Below are positions 1-9,553 of a DNA stretch of 20,848 bases, in pieces (the first letter of the stretch is position 1; each line of letters begins with the position of its first letter). The position numbers and the translations under genes were made by a program. Below the pieces are notes generated by a model. It ran no database searches. It was not told the DNA's origin and was given only the letters and a program-made list of their open reading frames with translations. Source of the stretch: Multifurca ochricompacta (lineage: Eukaryota; Basidiomycota; Agaricomycetes; Russulales; Russulaceae); NCBI GenBank assembly GCA_022496185.1, contig WTXG01000466.1:1-20848 (forward strand). The letters run 5' to 3'.

Positions 1-1224
1 GGGGGGGGGTTACCACGCCAACCCTTTCGTACCTGTTTCCAAAGGAGCCGTCCCAGACCAAGCAAGCTGCCACCCCTACGGCGTATACGGAGTAAGCCAA
101 CCAGCATGGTGATCAGCAAGACAATGTCGGTGACGAGCGTGGCGATGATGTTGTTTTTGCTGCTCTGAATGTTGAGCACTCCACACACGTTTTGTACAGG
201 TACCCATGTAGAGCGGATCTACGCGCGTGGGTTCTTAAAAAGAGAGAGATCTATATTGATGATTTCTCACCTGGGTGATACCTGACCAAAGCCAAAGTCA
301 ATTTCCTTGAGAAACACGAGGAGGGGGGGGGAAGGGGAAGAGCTCACCGTGAATGAGGAAACCGATGTTGGTCAACCATGCTCCAGCCGCGATCGCGACG
401 GCAATTCTATTTCTGTTCCATATTGCGACTCTGTTCAGCCACAACAATTTAAATGCTTTCGTTTTCGGAAACCAGTTGCACCGCGGGAGCGCGGAAGAGG
501 ACGTACATGCGAAGCACAATCAAGAGCGAAGCTGCGCCAAAGGCGAGGTAGGCAAAGATCTAGACGGACGATATCGCTTAATCCTTTTTATTCTCCTCGG
601 GGATCGGACAAGGGTTTGGTGGGGAGGAGGGAAGGAAGGAGGAAGGAAGAAGGGGGGGGGAACGGAAACTCACAAGTTCAAAGACAGCCCAAACCTTGGG
701 GAATCATTGCCGATTAGTACGGACGTAATAAGGTGGTCAGTAAGGTACGGCACGTACTTGGCAGTTGAGCGGAGTCTTTGAGTCAAATCCCAGCATGTTA
801 AGGACCACAGCCACGAGGGTAGACAGACGCGTGAGCGAGTAGACCTGCCCAAGGGAGGAAAGCATCAGTCCCCAGAAAGGCCAAAAAAAAAAAAAAAAAA
901 ACAGACCCATATCGTCCAACGGTAAGGTCGACGCCCTACTATGACACTCCACTCATAATCAAGAGTAGTGAAGAACTCCCAGCTGGGCGCAAGGAAATTG
1001 AAAGGTCAGATTACGTGATATGGCACACGCAGGGATGGAAGGCCATTGTAGCAGCGGATCGATACGCACATGAAAAGACCATCAACCGCATGCCAAAGCT
1101 TCACCCACCGCCCCTGTCAAAAGACGGGTTTCAATGGACTTGACATGAAAACGCCGGAAGGAGGTTTCAGAGCGTACGCACAAGCATCCTGTGCAATAAC
1201 GCCGGGATCGTGGAAGTTTACCAT
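1..1224 (-). CDS. Multi-pass integral membrane protein, agaricomycete family, 3' part outside window
   Basis: I resolve nine exons: about 1182-1224, 1070-1113, 907-982, 758-844, 674-694, 507-559, 348-430, 271-281 and 33-218. A GTACGA donor at 32 shows the gene continues beyond the left edge. From exon 2 onward every junction keeps phase. The start is the ATG at 1224 (MVNFHDPGVIAQDA). Conserved-looking blocks are WEFFTTLDYEWSV, RRPYRWTIWVYSLTR, LLIVLRIVAIWNRN, WVPVQNVCGVLN and NNIIATLVTDIVLLITMLVG. Hydrophobic stretches give about five membrane helices inside the window. I recognise this as a family of uncharacterised proteins expanded in mushroom-forming fungi, seven-helix-like in layout; its function is unknown. 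The exon 1 to exon 2 phase does not close: the visible donors at 1181 (GTGCGT) and 1177 both clash with the acceptor at 1114-1116. This may reflect a missing base in a G run. Gene identity is sure; the first junction is not. Confidence 0.85.
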
Positions 1225-1639
1225 CCTGAAGGGCAAACGACGAAAGGGCGACGAGGTGTGGAGGAAGGGGGGGGGGGTTAGATCAAAGGGGGAAGCGAGG
1301 AAGGGGTGAGGGAGTGAGTGATGAAGGAGGTGAGGGAAGACGGGAGCAATGCTTGCCTGGTGGGTAGGATACATATATAGATACGTTAAGCTTGCTGAGC
1401 TGAAATCAAATCTTGAATCACATCTCCACTCATGGACGCAAGGCTGTGATTTTAGAGCGTCATGACCCATGACACTTTGATTGCGCCCCAAGCGCTTCCC
1501 CCCCCCCCCCCCGTCGCCTCCCCCCAACCTAGCCTCCCCGCTCCTTTGTGATGCTCCCCCCCCCATTCACCCGAACCTGATCTTGGTATAACCTCCCATC
1601 TCATCAAAAACAGTGTTTTGTGCCTCCTCTCCATCGTTT
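1225..1639. other. Intergenic gap upstream of the membrane protein gene
   Basis: No gene is supported here. The minus strand just upstream of the ATG at 1224 is pyrimidine-rich, as expected of a fungal 5' leader. The stretch also holds long C runs on the plus strand, notably about 15 C at 1498-1512 and 7-8 C near 1555-1564. It must contain the terminator of the gene ending at 1640 and the promoter of the gene starting at 1224. I see no clear TATA box or other motif. Confidence 0.5.
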
Positions 1640-2569
1640 TCATCTCCAGGCCGTCGTCATCACCACCCAAGGTGATTCGTCCAAGCGCACACGTTTCGGC
1701 GGACGCACCGATGCTCCAACCGTAGGCGACAACGAAGACGATAGCGTGCGCGCCGACGCGCGCCGCTTGCCATGTATCTTCCTCGGGTTCCTTCTCTTAT
1801 CAAAACAGCCTGCCAAGAAAAGGGAGGGGGGAAAAAAGCCACGCCGAACGCGGGTTAATAAAGAAGGTCTTGTATGTGATGGACGGGAGGCAGACAGACA
1901 GGCAAGGGTTTTACTGAAGCTGGCTCCTCGGCGCCGCCGTCGAGGAACATAACGCGCGATCGCGACTCGAAAGTTCTCCCGTACACAGCGCGCGATCCAC
2001 GCCGCGTCAAAGACCTTGGTGAATTGTGAATTTTCATTCCGTCAGCAGGTAGATATATGCGCTCACTATCAGTCCCTGTGCAGATATCCTGTCATCTCAC
2101 GAAGGACGTCAGTGCACAGTCTACCTTTTTTTTTCTTTCTTTGGAATCCCCAATGCAACAAGCACTCCCGTACGCTGTGCAATGCAAGAAAGAGAAAGGG
2201 GAGGGAACGCACCTGGCTACCGATGAGTCGCCGGGACCGCTACAGAAGTAGTACTGCGCGGTACGCTGTTCTTCATATGAGCGTGCCACTGTTCCTCCGT
2301 GCATATCTGTGGGCGGGCAGTTTAAGTATAGCAAAAGAGAACCCTCTCGTTAGCGCGTATTGGAAGGGCAAAAGCTAGGGGGGAAGGGCACGCGTGAGGT
2401 TAATTTACCCCAGGAGCGGATAAGTGCGGAAGAAACTGTCGGGCTGAAAGACGCTGTGTTGTGCATGCATGTATGCATATAGATGATGTTTCGGGGCCCA
2501 TTGAGCGTCGTACAGAGAGTAGTCTAACCGAGTGCGCACCTAGTGTACCTGAGAATAACTGTGATTCAT
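1640..2569 (-). CDS. Probable BRCT-domain nuclear protein with basic C-terminal tail
   Basis: The 3' half is clear. Exon 1915-2014 encodes VFDAAWIARCVRENFRV followed by an Arg run, and a GTAAAA...CAG intron (1810-1914) keeps phase into the last exon 1640-1809. That exon ends with a basic, Ser-rich tail and PPKRVRLDESPW, which resembles a monopartite nuclear localisation signal of the PAAKRVKLD type. Upstream, exon 2213-2306 (CACAG acceptor, GTGCGT donor) encodes HGGTVARSYEEQ and AQYYFC. An early GG and a later W-x-x-x-C are the signature of a BRCT fold, a phosphopeptide or protein binding module of DNA repair proteins. The N-terminus is unresolved: possible exons are 2549-2569 (ATG at 2569) and 2409-2443. 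The exon near 2174 has a phase clash beside an A9 run. BRCT is an inference from motifs; no specific repair protein is recognised. Confidence 0.5.
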
Positions 2570-2724
2570 GTTGGCTCATTGTGAAATTCGCCGTTCGTTA
2601 CGTTAAAGAATGTGAAGTGGGTCAGGCAAGGTAAGAATGCCCCGGGCCGTGTTGTGCTGGCACTAGCGTAGTACCACTCTACCACTACCCCACTCCAACC
2701 AGTTCAGTTATACGTATCACCACA
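2570..2724. promoter_or_regulatory. Short divergent promoter between the BRCT-like and INO80F-like genes
   Basis: The two genes face away from each other with only about 155 bp between the proposed start codons (2569 on minus, 2725 on plus). Both promoters must lie in this gap, which suggests shared control of two nuclear proteins. It includes a CA/CC-rich stretch (2675-2700). I see no clear TATA box. If the minus-strand start is wrong, the gap is longer. Confidence 0.45.
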
Positions 2725-3937
2725 ATGGACTCATCCCTGATGCAAGCACACTCACCATCACAAGACGTACCCATCAAAACAGAAGAACGTCTTCGCGTGA
2801 GTTTGATTCATCAGTCTACCAAAAAAAAACGCGCATATACGTTATCCAGCCCATCCTCGGGTCAACACAAGGAGGTGGGCCACAACCGCCGCCCCCGCCA
2901 CCACCACAGCGAGTCGTTCAACGGTATAAAGACAAGTACGTTTAGGATAAATCCTCCCATTTCTTCCATTTCATTTCCTTAACGCGCAAACTGCAGATTC
3001 CAAACTCTCGCGAACGCTATGACACCGTCACCTCAGTGCGTGCCCCTCCCTTTCTTCTTCTTCGAGAAAAAAAGCAGGACTATTGCTCATCCCTCGATAC
3101 CCAACTATACTTTCTATCATGTAGATGCACGCAGAATACTCACGCGCCATCCAACGCGCGACAGAAAAGGAACAACGCCTCCAAGCTGAGATCAAGTGAG
3201 ACGGTGTTGCCCCCTTCCTTTCCCCTTCTGATCTTTTTTTTTTTGAATGGTCGTGTTTCCAGTATGCTATTAGATGCTGCTCTCGCTACCTCATTATCAC
3301 AATCCCAATCCCAATTATCACCCTCCTCAGCACCCCGGCACCAGGACCAGGACCAGGACCGACCTCGAACTCAAACTCAAACTCAAACTCAGACTCAAAC
3401 TCGAACTCGGCCTCAGGCTCAGTACAATCAACGACGACACCTACTTCCGCCCATGCTCAACTACCCTCTCCTTTGGCGCCAACAGGTCCAACGAATGCGA
3501 CCTCTTCGAACTCGGGTGGCAGCGTCGTACACGCGCGCATAAACGGGCACACCCCTTCTTCTTTCGTCCCTCCTCCACATTCGCATTCGCACGGACACGA
3601 ACACGGACACGGACATGGCATATACATGGGCACAGTCAAGGGTCTAATCATCACGCAACAGCTGTATCTCCCGAGGTACGCTTCCCCGCCACCTCAACAC
3701 GATAACCCGGTCTATTTACTCAAAAAAAAAAAAAACGCGACCCCCCCCCCTCCCTCTCCCTCCTTTCCGCCCTGACAGGGTACTGCAGCGCCTGTGCCAC
3801 CACCACTACCTGCACCCCCATTTGCGCCTAGTGGAGGTGCCGAATACGTACCCAATTACCACCTGACATCATCATCGTCATCTTCCCCCTCTTCCTCCTA
3901 TTATTACCTCAGTCCTACCGCTCCTCATCTGCAGTAG
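2725..3937 (+). CDS. INO80F-domain-like protein (chromatin remodelling subunit type)
   Basis: There are six exons: 2725-2796, 2850-2935, 2997-3035, 3125-3195, 3263-3675 and 3779-3937 (TAG at 3935). All introns have GT donors and AG acceptors. The start ATG sits in CACAATGGAC. After a Pro run (exon 2) comes a charged helix split over exons 2-5: QRYKDKF, RERYDTVTS, YSRAIQRATEKEQRLQAEI, then MLLDAALATS. This matches the pattern of the fungal INO80 complex subunit F domain (R/KYK-K--L ... EN-LLLDAL). The tail is low-complexity: Pro-Gly, an Asn-Ser repeat, a Gly-His repeat, and a Ser/Tyr-rich end. Three single-base frame breaks are needed, near 3007-3012, 3330-3340 and 3585-3640. Adding one base at each makes every exon phase agree, so I suspect sequence error over real loss. 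The role in INO80 remodelling is inferred from the domain pattern. Confidence 0.75.
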
Positions 3938-4016
3938 CAGTAGCAAAGACTGCTAGTACCGGTACGCTCGTACCCTTACCCGTGCCGGTTCACTCACGAC
4001 GTTGATTTGAACTCCC

Positions 4017-4062
4017 GTGTGTGTATATGTGTCTGTGTCTGTGTGTCTGTGTCTGTGTCTGT
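4017..4062. repeat. TG/TCTG microsatellite
   Basis: Alternating TG with interspersed TC forms repeats of GTGTCT units just downstream of the INO80F-like gene. It is probably in its 3' region and should be length-variable between strains. Confidence 0.85.
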
Positions 4063-4318
4063 ATGGAGGATGTTTTCTTGTTCATCATTTGGGTAATTAA
4101 CAACAAGATATAAATAATATATCTAATGGCGCTCTAATTCACCGTTGCGACACAAATGTTTTCTTTTTTATTTATTTATTTCGAGACGAGACGCATGGTA
4201 CGTTGTCTTTTTCTACCACGTCGTACAGTGGTACCTTGCAGATCTCCAGATCTCGATCTTTCTCTCTACATTTTATTTTTTATTTTCAAACTAAAACTGT
4301 GTAGAGGACAGACAGAGC

Positions 4319-4387
4319 GAGATTGAGATTGTTGAGTGTTGAGAGATTGAGAGATTGAGAGTATTGGAAAATCAAGATTGAGATTGA
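4319..4387. repeat. Imperfect GAGATTG direct repeats
   Basis: The unit GAGATTGA recurs about six times with small variations (GTTGAGTGTTGAGAGATTGAG...). It lies in non-coding DNA between two convergent genes, and no function is apparent. Confidence 0.7.
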
Positions 4388-4430
4388 TTATTAAAGGTGA
4401 AGGAAGTTTCGAAAAACAAAAAAGCGAGAA

Positions 4431-4456
4431 TTTTCTTTTCTTTTCTTTTCTTTTTC
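4431..4456. repeat. TTTTC pentanucleotide repeat
   Basis: Five consecutive TTTTC units make a short pyrimidine microsatellite in the convergent gene-free gap. Confidence 0.8.
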
Positions 4457-4689
4457 ACGGATTCATACATAATGCGATGGATGGATGTATCGTCATCACG
4501 ACTGCTTCCCTTCCCTTCCTTCCTTTACTTTTCTTCTTTTTTTTTTTTGAGGTTGATATCTTAAAAATCAATGCAACGTCGTGAGGGGCGTGAGTGAGTG
4601 AGTGAATGAGTGAGCGTAATTGTTTACAGATCCTCTTTGAGTTTTTGCTTGACCCTCTTTCCTCACCTGGGGTGTGGGAGGGAAGAACG

Positions 4690-4747
4690 ACAAAACCAAA
4701 AAAACAAAAACAAAACAAAAACAAAAACAAAAAACAAAAAACAAAAA
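4690..4747. repeat. A(n)C repeat tract
   Basis: Units of AAAAC/AAAAAC repeat for almost 60 bases. The run is purine-strand biased and non-coding. A clean A22 homopolymer lies further on at 5592-5613. Confidence 0.8.
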
Positions 4748-5725
4748 GAGGGAGCGTGGTTTGGGTTTCGTGCTGGTGCCGTTAATGTGTGGGTTTGAAT
4801 TGGTTTGTTAATTTCCAAAGCCAAAGAACACTTTCACTTCCACCTTCAGGCCTTTCCTACTTGATGAAACTCATGCTTATGTTGTCAAAAAGAAAAAAAA
4901 AACTGAAGGGTGGTAGTTGGTGTGTGTGTAGACAAAACTCAAGCTAGAGTACTACTTATAAACAAAAAAAGTCCAAGAACATTTCTTTTGCTTCTTCGCT
5001 TTCTTATTTGTTCTACCGGATTTTCTGTTACTGTCTCTGGTTACGGGAGATGACCAGACACCTCTCCTTCCACCCCCCCCCTTCCCACACGCACACAAAA
5101 AACTTTGAGACAAATAGATAAAAAAGACAAGGAATGGAGGTTTAAAAAGAGAGAGAGAAAAGAGACCTGTCAGCGAGTCGTCAGCAAAAAAGTACAACAC
5201 AAGGAAAAAAAAAAGAAAACAAAAAGGGGTGTTTGGCCGGTGCGACTCGACTCGTGCGAAGAAAGAGAAGGAAAAATAATTAAATCAATCAACACAGAAC
5301 ATGAGCAACAGGATGCAATGCATAAAAAACGCAATGAAAGACAAGGAGAATGAAAAAACATATAAAAGAAGGAAGGAAAAGAAAAGAAAAGGAGGCAACA
5401 AACTAACTGGGCGAAGAACGAGGTTTGATGGTCAAGTCAGGGATGTACAACAGAAAAAGGTCAGGACATGTAAGGGAGAACAGAGCCAAATGATGGGGCG
5501 TTCAAAAAAAAGATTGGATAGCTGGGGATAAACATGGGAGAATCCCCCATCGCCGCAGTTCGAGGAGCGAGGGTGAAGCGAGACCAAAAACAAAAAAAAA
5601 AAAAAAAAAAAAAGAAGATTGGGTGGTTGTTTGTTAGTCTCTCTTGTGTCCGAGCTGGGAATAAAACGCGCAGCAACGAAATCCAATCCACAAAGCCCGT
5701 GCAAACCCCCCAATGACGTGATAGC

Positions 5726-8318
5726 TCATGGCCCAGCACCAGACGTTGCTGCCGCCAAGGAACCCATAGGCGGCAACACCGTCGCACCAACGACCGCACG
5801 AGCGACACTACCAATACTCGGCACGACCATATCATCGCGACGCGGTGCACGCACCGCAAGTCCGCTCCCACTCCGCGGTCGCGTCGTCGTCCAGTTAGAC
5901 CCAAAATGGTTATACCCGAGTGGTGCCGAGTCGCTCCGCGCACGGGCAAGCCGTTGCTTGTTCCCATCACCACCTACACCTTGGGGAGTAGTCGGAGAAA
6001 TACCGTTCGCTCCGGCGCTCGATGCGGCGGCGGAGGAACTCCCCCACCCGCAGTGCGCTGCCGCTTGCGGCCTTGTGCGTCATCAAAATCCATAGAAACG
6101 GAGAAGGGATGTGCCATAAGGCGCGTGCGTATGTGGGAATGAGTGTTGTCGTGAGAGCGAGTGCGTGTGCGGATGTATGTGAGCCGTTGGCGAAAATCGG
6201 CGGTTGTGGGGCTTGACGCGGGTGAAAGCGAGTGCAAGGAAGCGGCGCTGGAGAGGGCCGAGGCCGGGAAGGGAGTGTGGGGAGATATGGCTATAGTTGG
6301 CTGAGTGACGTAGATGTTTGGGCTCTCATCCGGATCGGCGAGTTCGACTGGGAAAGGCGTGGGCACTAATGAAATTGTTACGTTAACCAATATTGAATTA
6401 GATCATGACCGTGGCAAATGAAACACAAAAGAAAAAAAAAGGGTTACGTCACAAGACCAGAAAACGGTGAATGAAGAGGAATGGAGGAGATAAAGAGAGA
6501 GAAAAAAGTTTCCACGTACACCAACCGGGAAAGTTTTTTTCAAAGGCTTCGTAAAGCGCCTTTGTGAGGATAGTCAGGCGCTCCGTCTTGGCCTTTTCCA
6601 TAGCGAGGGCGTTGGCAACACGACGATTATCCTCACGCATCTGAGCGAGTTGCGCCGCTACTTCACCTGGAAGCTCCACGCGATGCTTTATCGAGGGATC
6701 GGGTTCGAGAGCTTTACGCTTGATCTCTTCGAGAAGATCTGGACGTGCTCTCAAGAATTTATGGTGTGAGAATTCCCACGTTTGAGCATCGGTGGAAGTG
6801 CGCTGAGCACGTGGCGTCTAATTCGAATGACGTCGTTGATCATGTGTGAATGTGAGTGTTTAAATATATCAAATTAATTTTTTTTTTAATTCAAGGAAAA
6901 AAAAAACAAAAAAAACTACTCGATTGATTTTATGAAATCCGTACATGTTAGTTGACGAACAAAGCTTGAGAACTTGTTTCCACCTAGTTAAGAGGAGTGG
7001 ACAAGTGAACTATTCTTACACAGACTTACATTGTTGTGCTTGAAGTGAGAGCCCAAAATAGTTCGGCTAAATTCGCCAACGTTGGATACAACGAAGCTAG
7101 TGATGTGTGTGGGGTGGGGAGGGGATGTAAGAATAAGTGGGGGAAGACATGTCACACAAGAGGGTAGTGTCACATCACACACACCTGGTACCAAGTTCTG
7201 TCCAAGATATGAAATGCGCAGATTTTGGATCGTTAATCATTCTAACGTTTAATATCATAATTGATGAATAAATGTTGGCGAAGGAAGAAAAGTAGAAGAT
7301 GGGATGACTCAACTGGTATAATTTCGTGACAAAATTGTTGGTACCAATAGGCTTGCCAATGACATTCATCCCACTGCCGTTCGTCTGAAGGGACGAGGGG
7401 ACTTGAGAGTTTGAACAATTCATCTCGAGAGGTTTAAGATGATCGTCCTGCTCATCGCTTGTAGCTTCATCAATCGGACTTCCGTTTGGGTCAAGGGACG
7501 AGGGATACCCCATCTCTACTTCGTCATAAGAGGCCGGTGTATGGATATCCATGGGCTGGCCCAGGGGATCGAACATGCGCTCGTCCACGTTGGTATGGAG
7601 TGACGTGCCAGCCGTAAAGCTTCTCTTTCTAGGAACGGACTTGTCAGATGACGACGACGAGCGGCTACTTAGGCCAACGCGGCGGGCGGACAAGTCGTTA
7701 TGGTCGGATCAGAATCGAAACGGATACCCCCCTGATTATCAGGAGGAGCGAAAGAGAATTGTGAAGGAGGTCCGGGCTGCTGATTGTGTTGCTGTTGCTG
7801 TTGCTGAGACGGTTGCTGCGAGTGGTTGGGGTGAAATTGAGCATGATGATGAGCGCCAAAGGGAGTGATGACCGTTCGATGGGCTTAATGGAGTGATGGG
7901 TGAAACACCGCTGGTAGCGGTGGACGTGAGAGGGAGGGATTGATGGGGGACAAGTTGGTAGGGGAAGTTACGGTGAGGGAGGAGAGATTGAGTGACAAGG
8001 GTAGAGCGCTCCATCATATTTTCCGGAATAGCCTGTCCGGGTGGTTGGAAATAGCCGCCGTAAGGAGGCGGGTCGCCGAGAGAAGGGGTCGACGGAGTAG
8101 AGGAATAGGACGGAGCGTGAGCCGGAAGGAGGTGTGTACCGTTTGGCCATGACGGTGGGGGCTGTCTCTGCGGCCGGTGTTGTTGTTTGCTGCTGCTGTT
8201 GTTGTTGTTGTTGCTGTTGTTGTTGTTGTTGTTGCTGTTGAGATTGTTGCTGAGCAGACTGTTGTGGGGTGTAGGAAAGCTCGCCTGGAGACATGGTATG
8301 CGGGTAGTGAACGTCCAT
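5726..8318 (-). CDS. Heat shock factor (HSF-type) transcription factor
   Basis: Six exons: 7314-8318, 7241-7185, 7096-7030, 6972-6920, 6817-6526 and 6365-5726 (minus strand, TGA at 5726-5728). The start ATG at 8318 opens a Gln-rich N-terminus with a long CAA/CAG run, followed by a Pro/Ser-rich linker. The HSF DNA-binding domain spans exons 1-5: NNFVTKLYQ, MINDPKSAHFISWTELGT, FVVSNVGEFSRTILGSHFKH, FSSFVRQL, MYGFHKINR, then TWEFSHHKFLRARPDLLEEI. A heptad-rich trimerisation region follows (VELPGEVAAQLAQMREDNRR). The tail is Ser/Pro-rich with a basic GRKRQR cluster that could be a nuclear signal. The protein should bind nGAAn repeats as a trimer and drive chaperone genes. Frame breaks occur near 8151-8161, 7855-7866, 7702-7712, 6948 and 6041-6045. 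With them corrected all phases agree, giving about 704 residues. Intron donors include GTTGAG and GTTGGT, and one acceptor is AAG. Confidence 0.95.
8186..8257. repeat. CAA/CAG repeat encoding the HSF polyglutamine tract
   Basis: On the minus strand a mixed CAA/CAG run, with one or two Ser codons at its edge, encodes the Gln-rich N-terminus of the HSF protein. Reading the plus strand gives poly-Leu or poly-Val frames, which are artefacts. Polyglutamine is common in activation regions of fungal transcription factors. Confidence 0.85.
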
Positions 8319-8700
8319 GTGTTGAAGAGAGCAATTGGGGAAGTTGGGAAAGAGGTTTGGGCGATTTGAGGAAAGGACGAGGAGAAAAAGAAAAAAGAAG
8401 GAGAGGAGAAAAGAGGAGATAGATGTCTAGGACTAACACGCGGTTAGCATGTGAGGACTGAAACGTGCAGTGTTGATGTGTGAAGGCGGAAAAAGAGAGG
8501 ATAGATCAGATGAATTGTGATGAATAACAACGCCAGGCAGTTGTGAGAGGGAGGAGAAGGAAACATCAACAACCAGGACGGAGGAAGTGGAAGAAGGGGA
8601 AAGAGGAAAAGAGAAGAAAAAGGAGAGAAGGAGGGAGGGGAGGAAAGAGCAAGGGTAGGGTAAGATACTAAGTGGCCGGAGCTGTCAGTCAGTACATAAT
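8319..8700 (-). promoter_or_regulatory. Polypurine/polypyrimidine upstream region of the HSF gene
   Basis: The plus strand is strongly G/A-rich over about 350 bp, so the coding (minus) strand is C/T-rich directly upstream of the HSF start. Such tracts are typical of fungal promoters and 5' leaders. I looked for alternating GAA/TTC heat shock elements that would imply autoregulation and saw no convincing triplet array. Confidence 0.5.
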
Positions 8701-8996
8701 TATTCCACCATCGTTTTTTTATTTTATTTTATTTTATATTTTTATTTTCATTATTTCTTACGCTCTCATTTGTTCACTCACACACACATTCTCTCAAGTA
8801 AGTATTGATTGTAAAGAGAGGTAGGTGGCAGGTGAGCCACCGAATAGACTTTTTGGCCCTTGAGAGAGGAGGACGGTGGAGGTGAAGGTGATTGCTTTGT
8901 TCGTTCGTTGTTGAGAACAACAGTGTGTCGGCCCCCATGAACCATTCTTGACCAAAACCTAACTTATTTTACTAATCCCCAAAACTACCAGAAGCT

Positions 8997-9064
8997 GTGT
9001 ATGTGTATGTTGTATATATGTATATATATGTATATACATATGTATATGTATGTACGTATATACG
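8997..9064. repeat. TA/TG microsatellite
   Basis: TGTATA and TATATG units run for about 65 bases. This AT-rich purine-pyrimidine alternation could melt or cruciform easily. The open frames crossing it are shadows of the repeat. Confidence 0.85.
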
Positions 9065-9404
9065 TTTTGGAGTGGGAGTGGGTATATGCGTGTATGTATG
9101 TGGTCTGGTGTCTTGATTTGATGTGATGTGATATGTACACACACACAATGAAAATGTAAATGCTACATGATGTACGTCTCGCTCTACGTTCTCGACTCGA
9201 GCGATCCCACACGATGACGCCATCGAGTTCCGTCAGTTGTCACGTTTTCCCCGCTCTATCGACATCCCCGCGCCTCGACCCTTCATCTATCTCTTCATTT
9301 CCCCCCTCCTCTTCTTCCTCTTCATTTCCTTCTCTTTTTTTTTATATATTTTTTATAATATTTTTTTTCTGATGATCACACGTCGTTGTATCACGAATAA
9401 GATC

Positions 9405-9416
9405 TTACGTCACGTG
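9405..9416. promoter_or_regulatory. Overlapping CRE-like and E-box sites
   Basis: TTACGTCA (9405-9412), a half-variant of the ATF/CREB bZIP site, overlaps the perfect E-box CACGTG (9411-9416), which is recognised by bHLH factors. It lies about 1.1 kb upstream of the HSF start codon. Function is inferred from motif identity only. Confidence 0.45.
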
Positions 9417-9456
9417 GGCGAATGCGGAGGCGCGGAGGGGGTTGGAATGGGATGGG

Positions 9457-9470
9457 ACCCACCGGTGGGT
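9457..9470. other. Perfect 14-bp palindrome ACCCACCGGTGGGT
   Basis: The 14 bases equal their own reverse complement. A site of this size and GC content outside any gene could be a dimeric transcription-factor site; no factor is recognised. It sits between two CRE-type sites. Confidence 0.5.
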
Positions 9471-9545
9471 TGGAAGATTGTAAGTGAAGGGGACAGAGCC
9501 GGATTGCACTGAAAGCCCAGCTCCCCTTCCCCTCCTCTCTGACCG

Positions 9546-9553
9546 TGACGTCA
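9546..9553. promoter_or_regulatory. Consensus CRE, TGACGTCA
   Basis: This is a perfect palindromic CRE, the site bound by ATF/CREB-type bZIP factors. It lies about 140 bp from the CRE-like/E-box cluster, so the two may form one control region. Its target gene is unclear: HSF lies about 1.2 kb away on the minus strand, and no sure plus-strand gene follows. Confidence 0.45.

Larger units (their letters stand above)
3938..5725. other. Gene-free convergent region rich in simple repeats
   Basis: The plus-strand gene ends at 3937 and the minus-strand HSF gene ends at 5726, so this gap holds two 3' regions. I find no ORF with coding character; the open frames come from low-complexity DNA. It contains a TG/TC microsatellite, GAGATTG, TTTTC, GTGA and AAAAC repeats, and an A22 run, entered separately below where long enough. 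Plus-strand poly-A-rich stretches at 4690-5480 read as poly-T on the other strand. Confidence 0.6.

Noticed and set aside
1117..1566. 149-codon minus-strand ORF
   Set aside because: Only its last residues (from the ATG at 1224 to about 1182) are exon 1 of the membrane protein; the rest is upstream low-complexity DNA.
3457..3654. Minus-strand Cys/Pro repeat ORF
   Set aside because: This is the antisense of the Gly-His and Ser/Pro repeats of the INO80F-like gene.
5432..5973. Minus-strand ORFs downstream of and overlapping the HSF tail
   Set aside because: They are out-of-frame readings. The frame with natural Ser/Pro-rich composition ends at 5726, and the poly-Phe comes from the A22 run.
8177..8422. 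Plus-strand poly-Leu/poly-Val open frames
   Set aside because: They are the reverse strand of the HSF polyglutamine CAA/CAG tract, with no other coding character.
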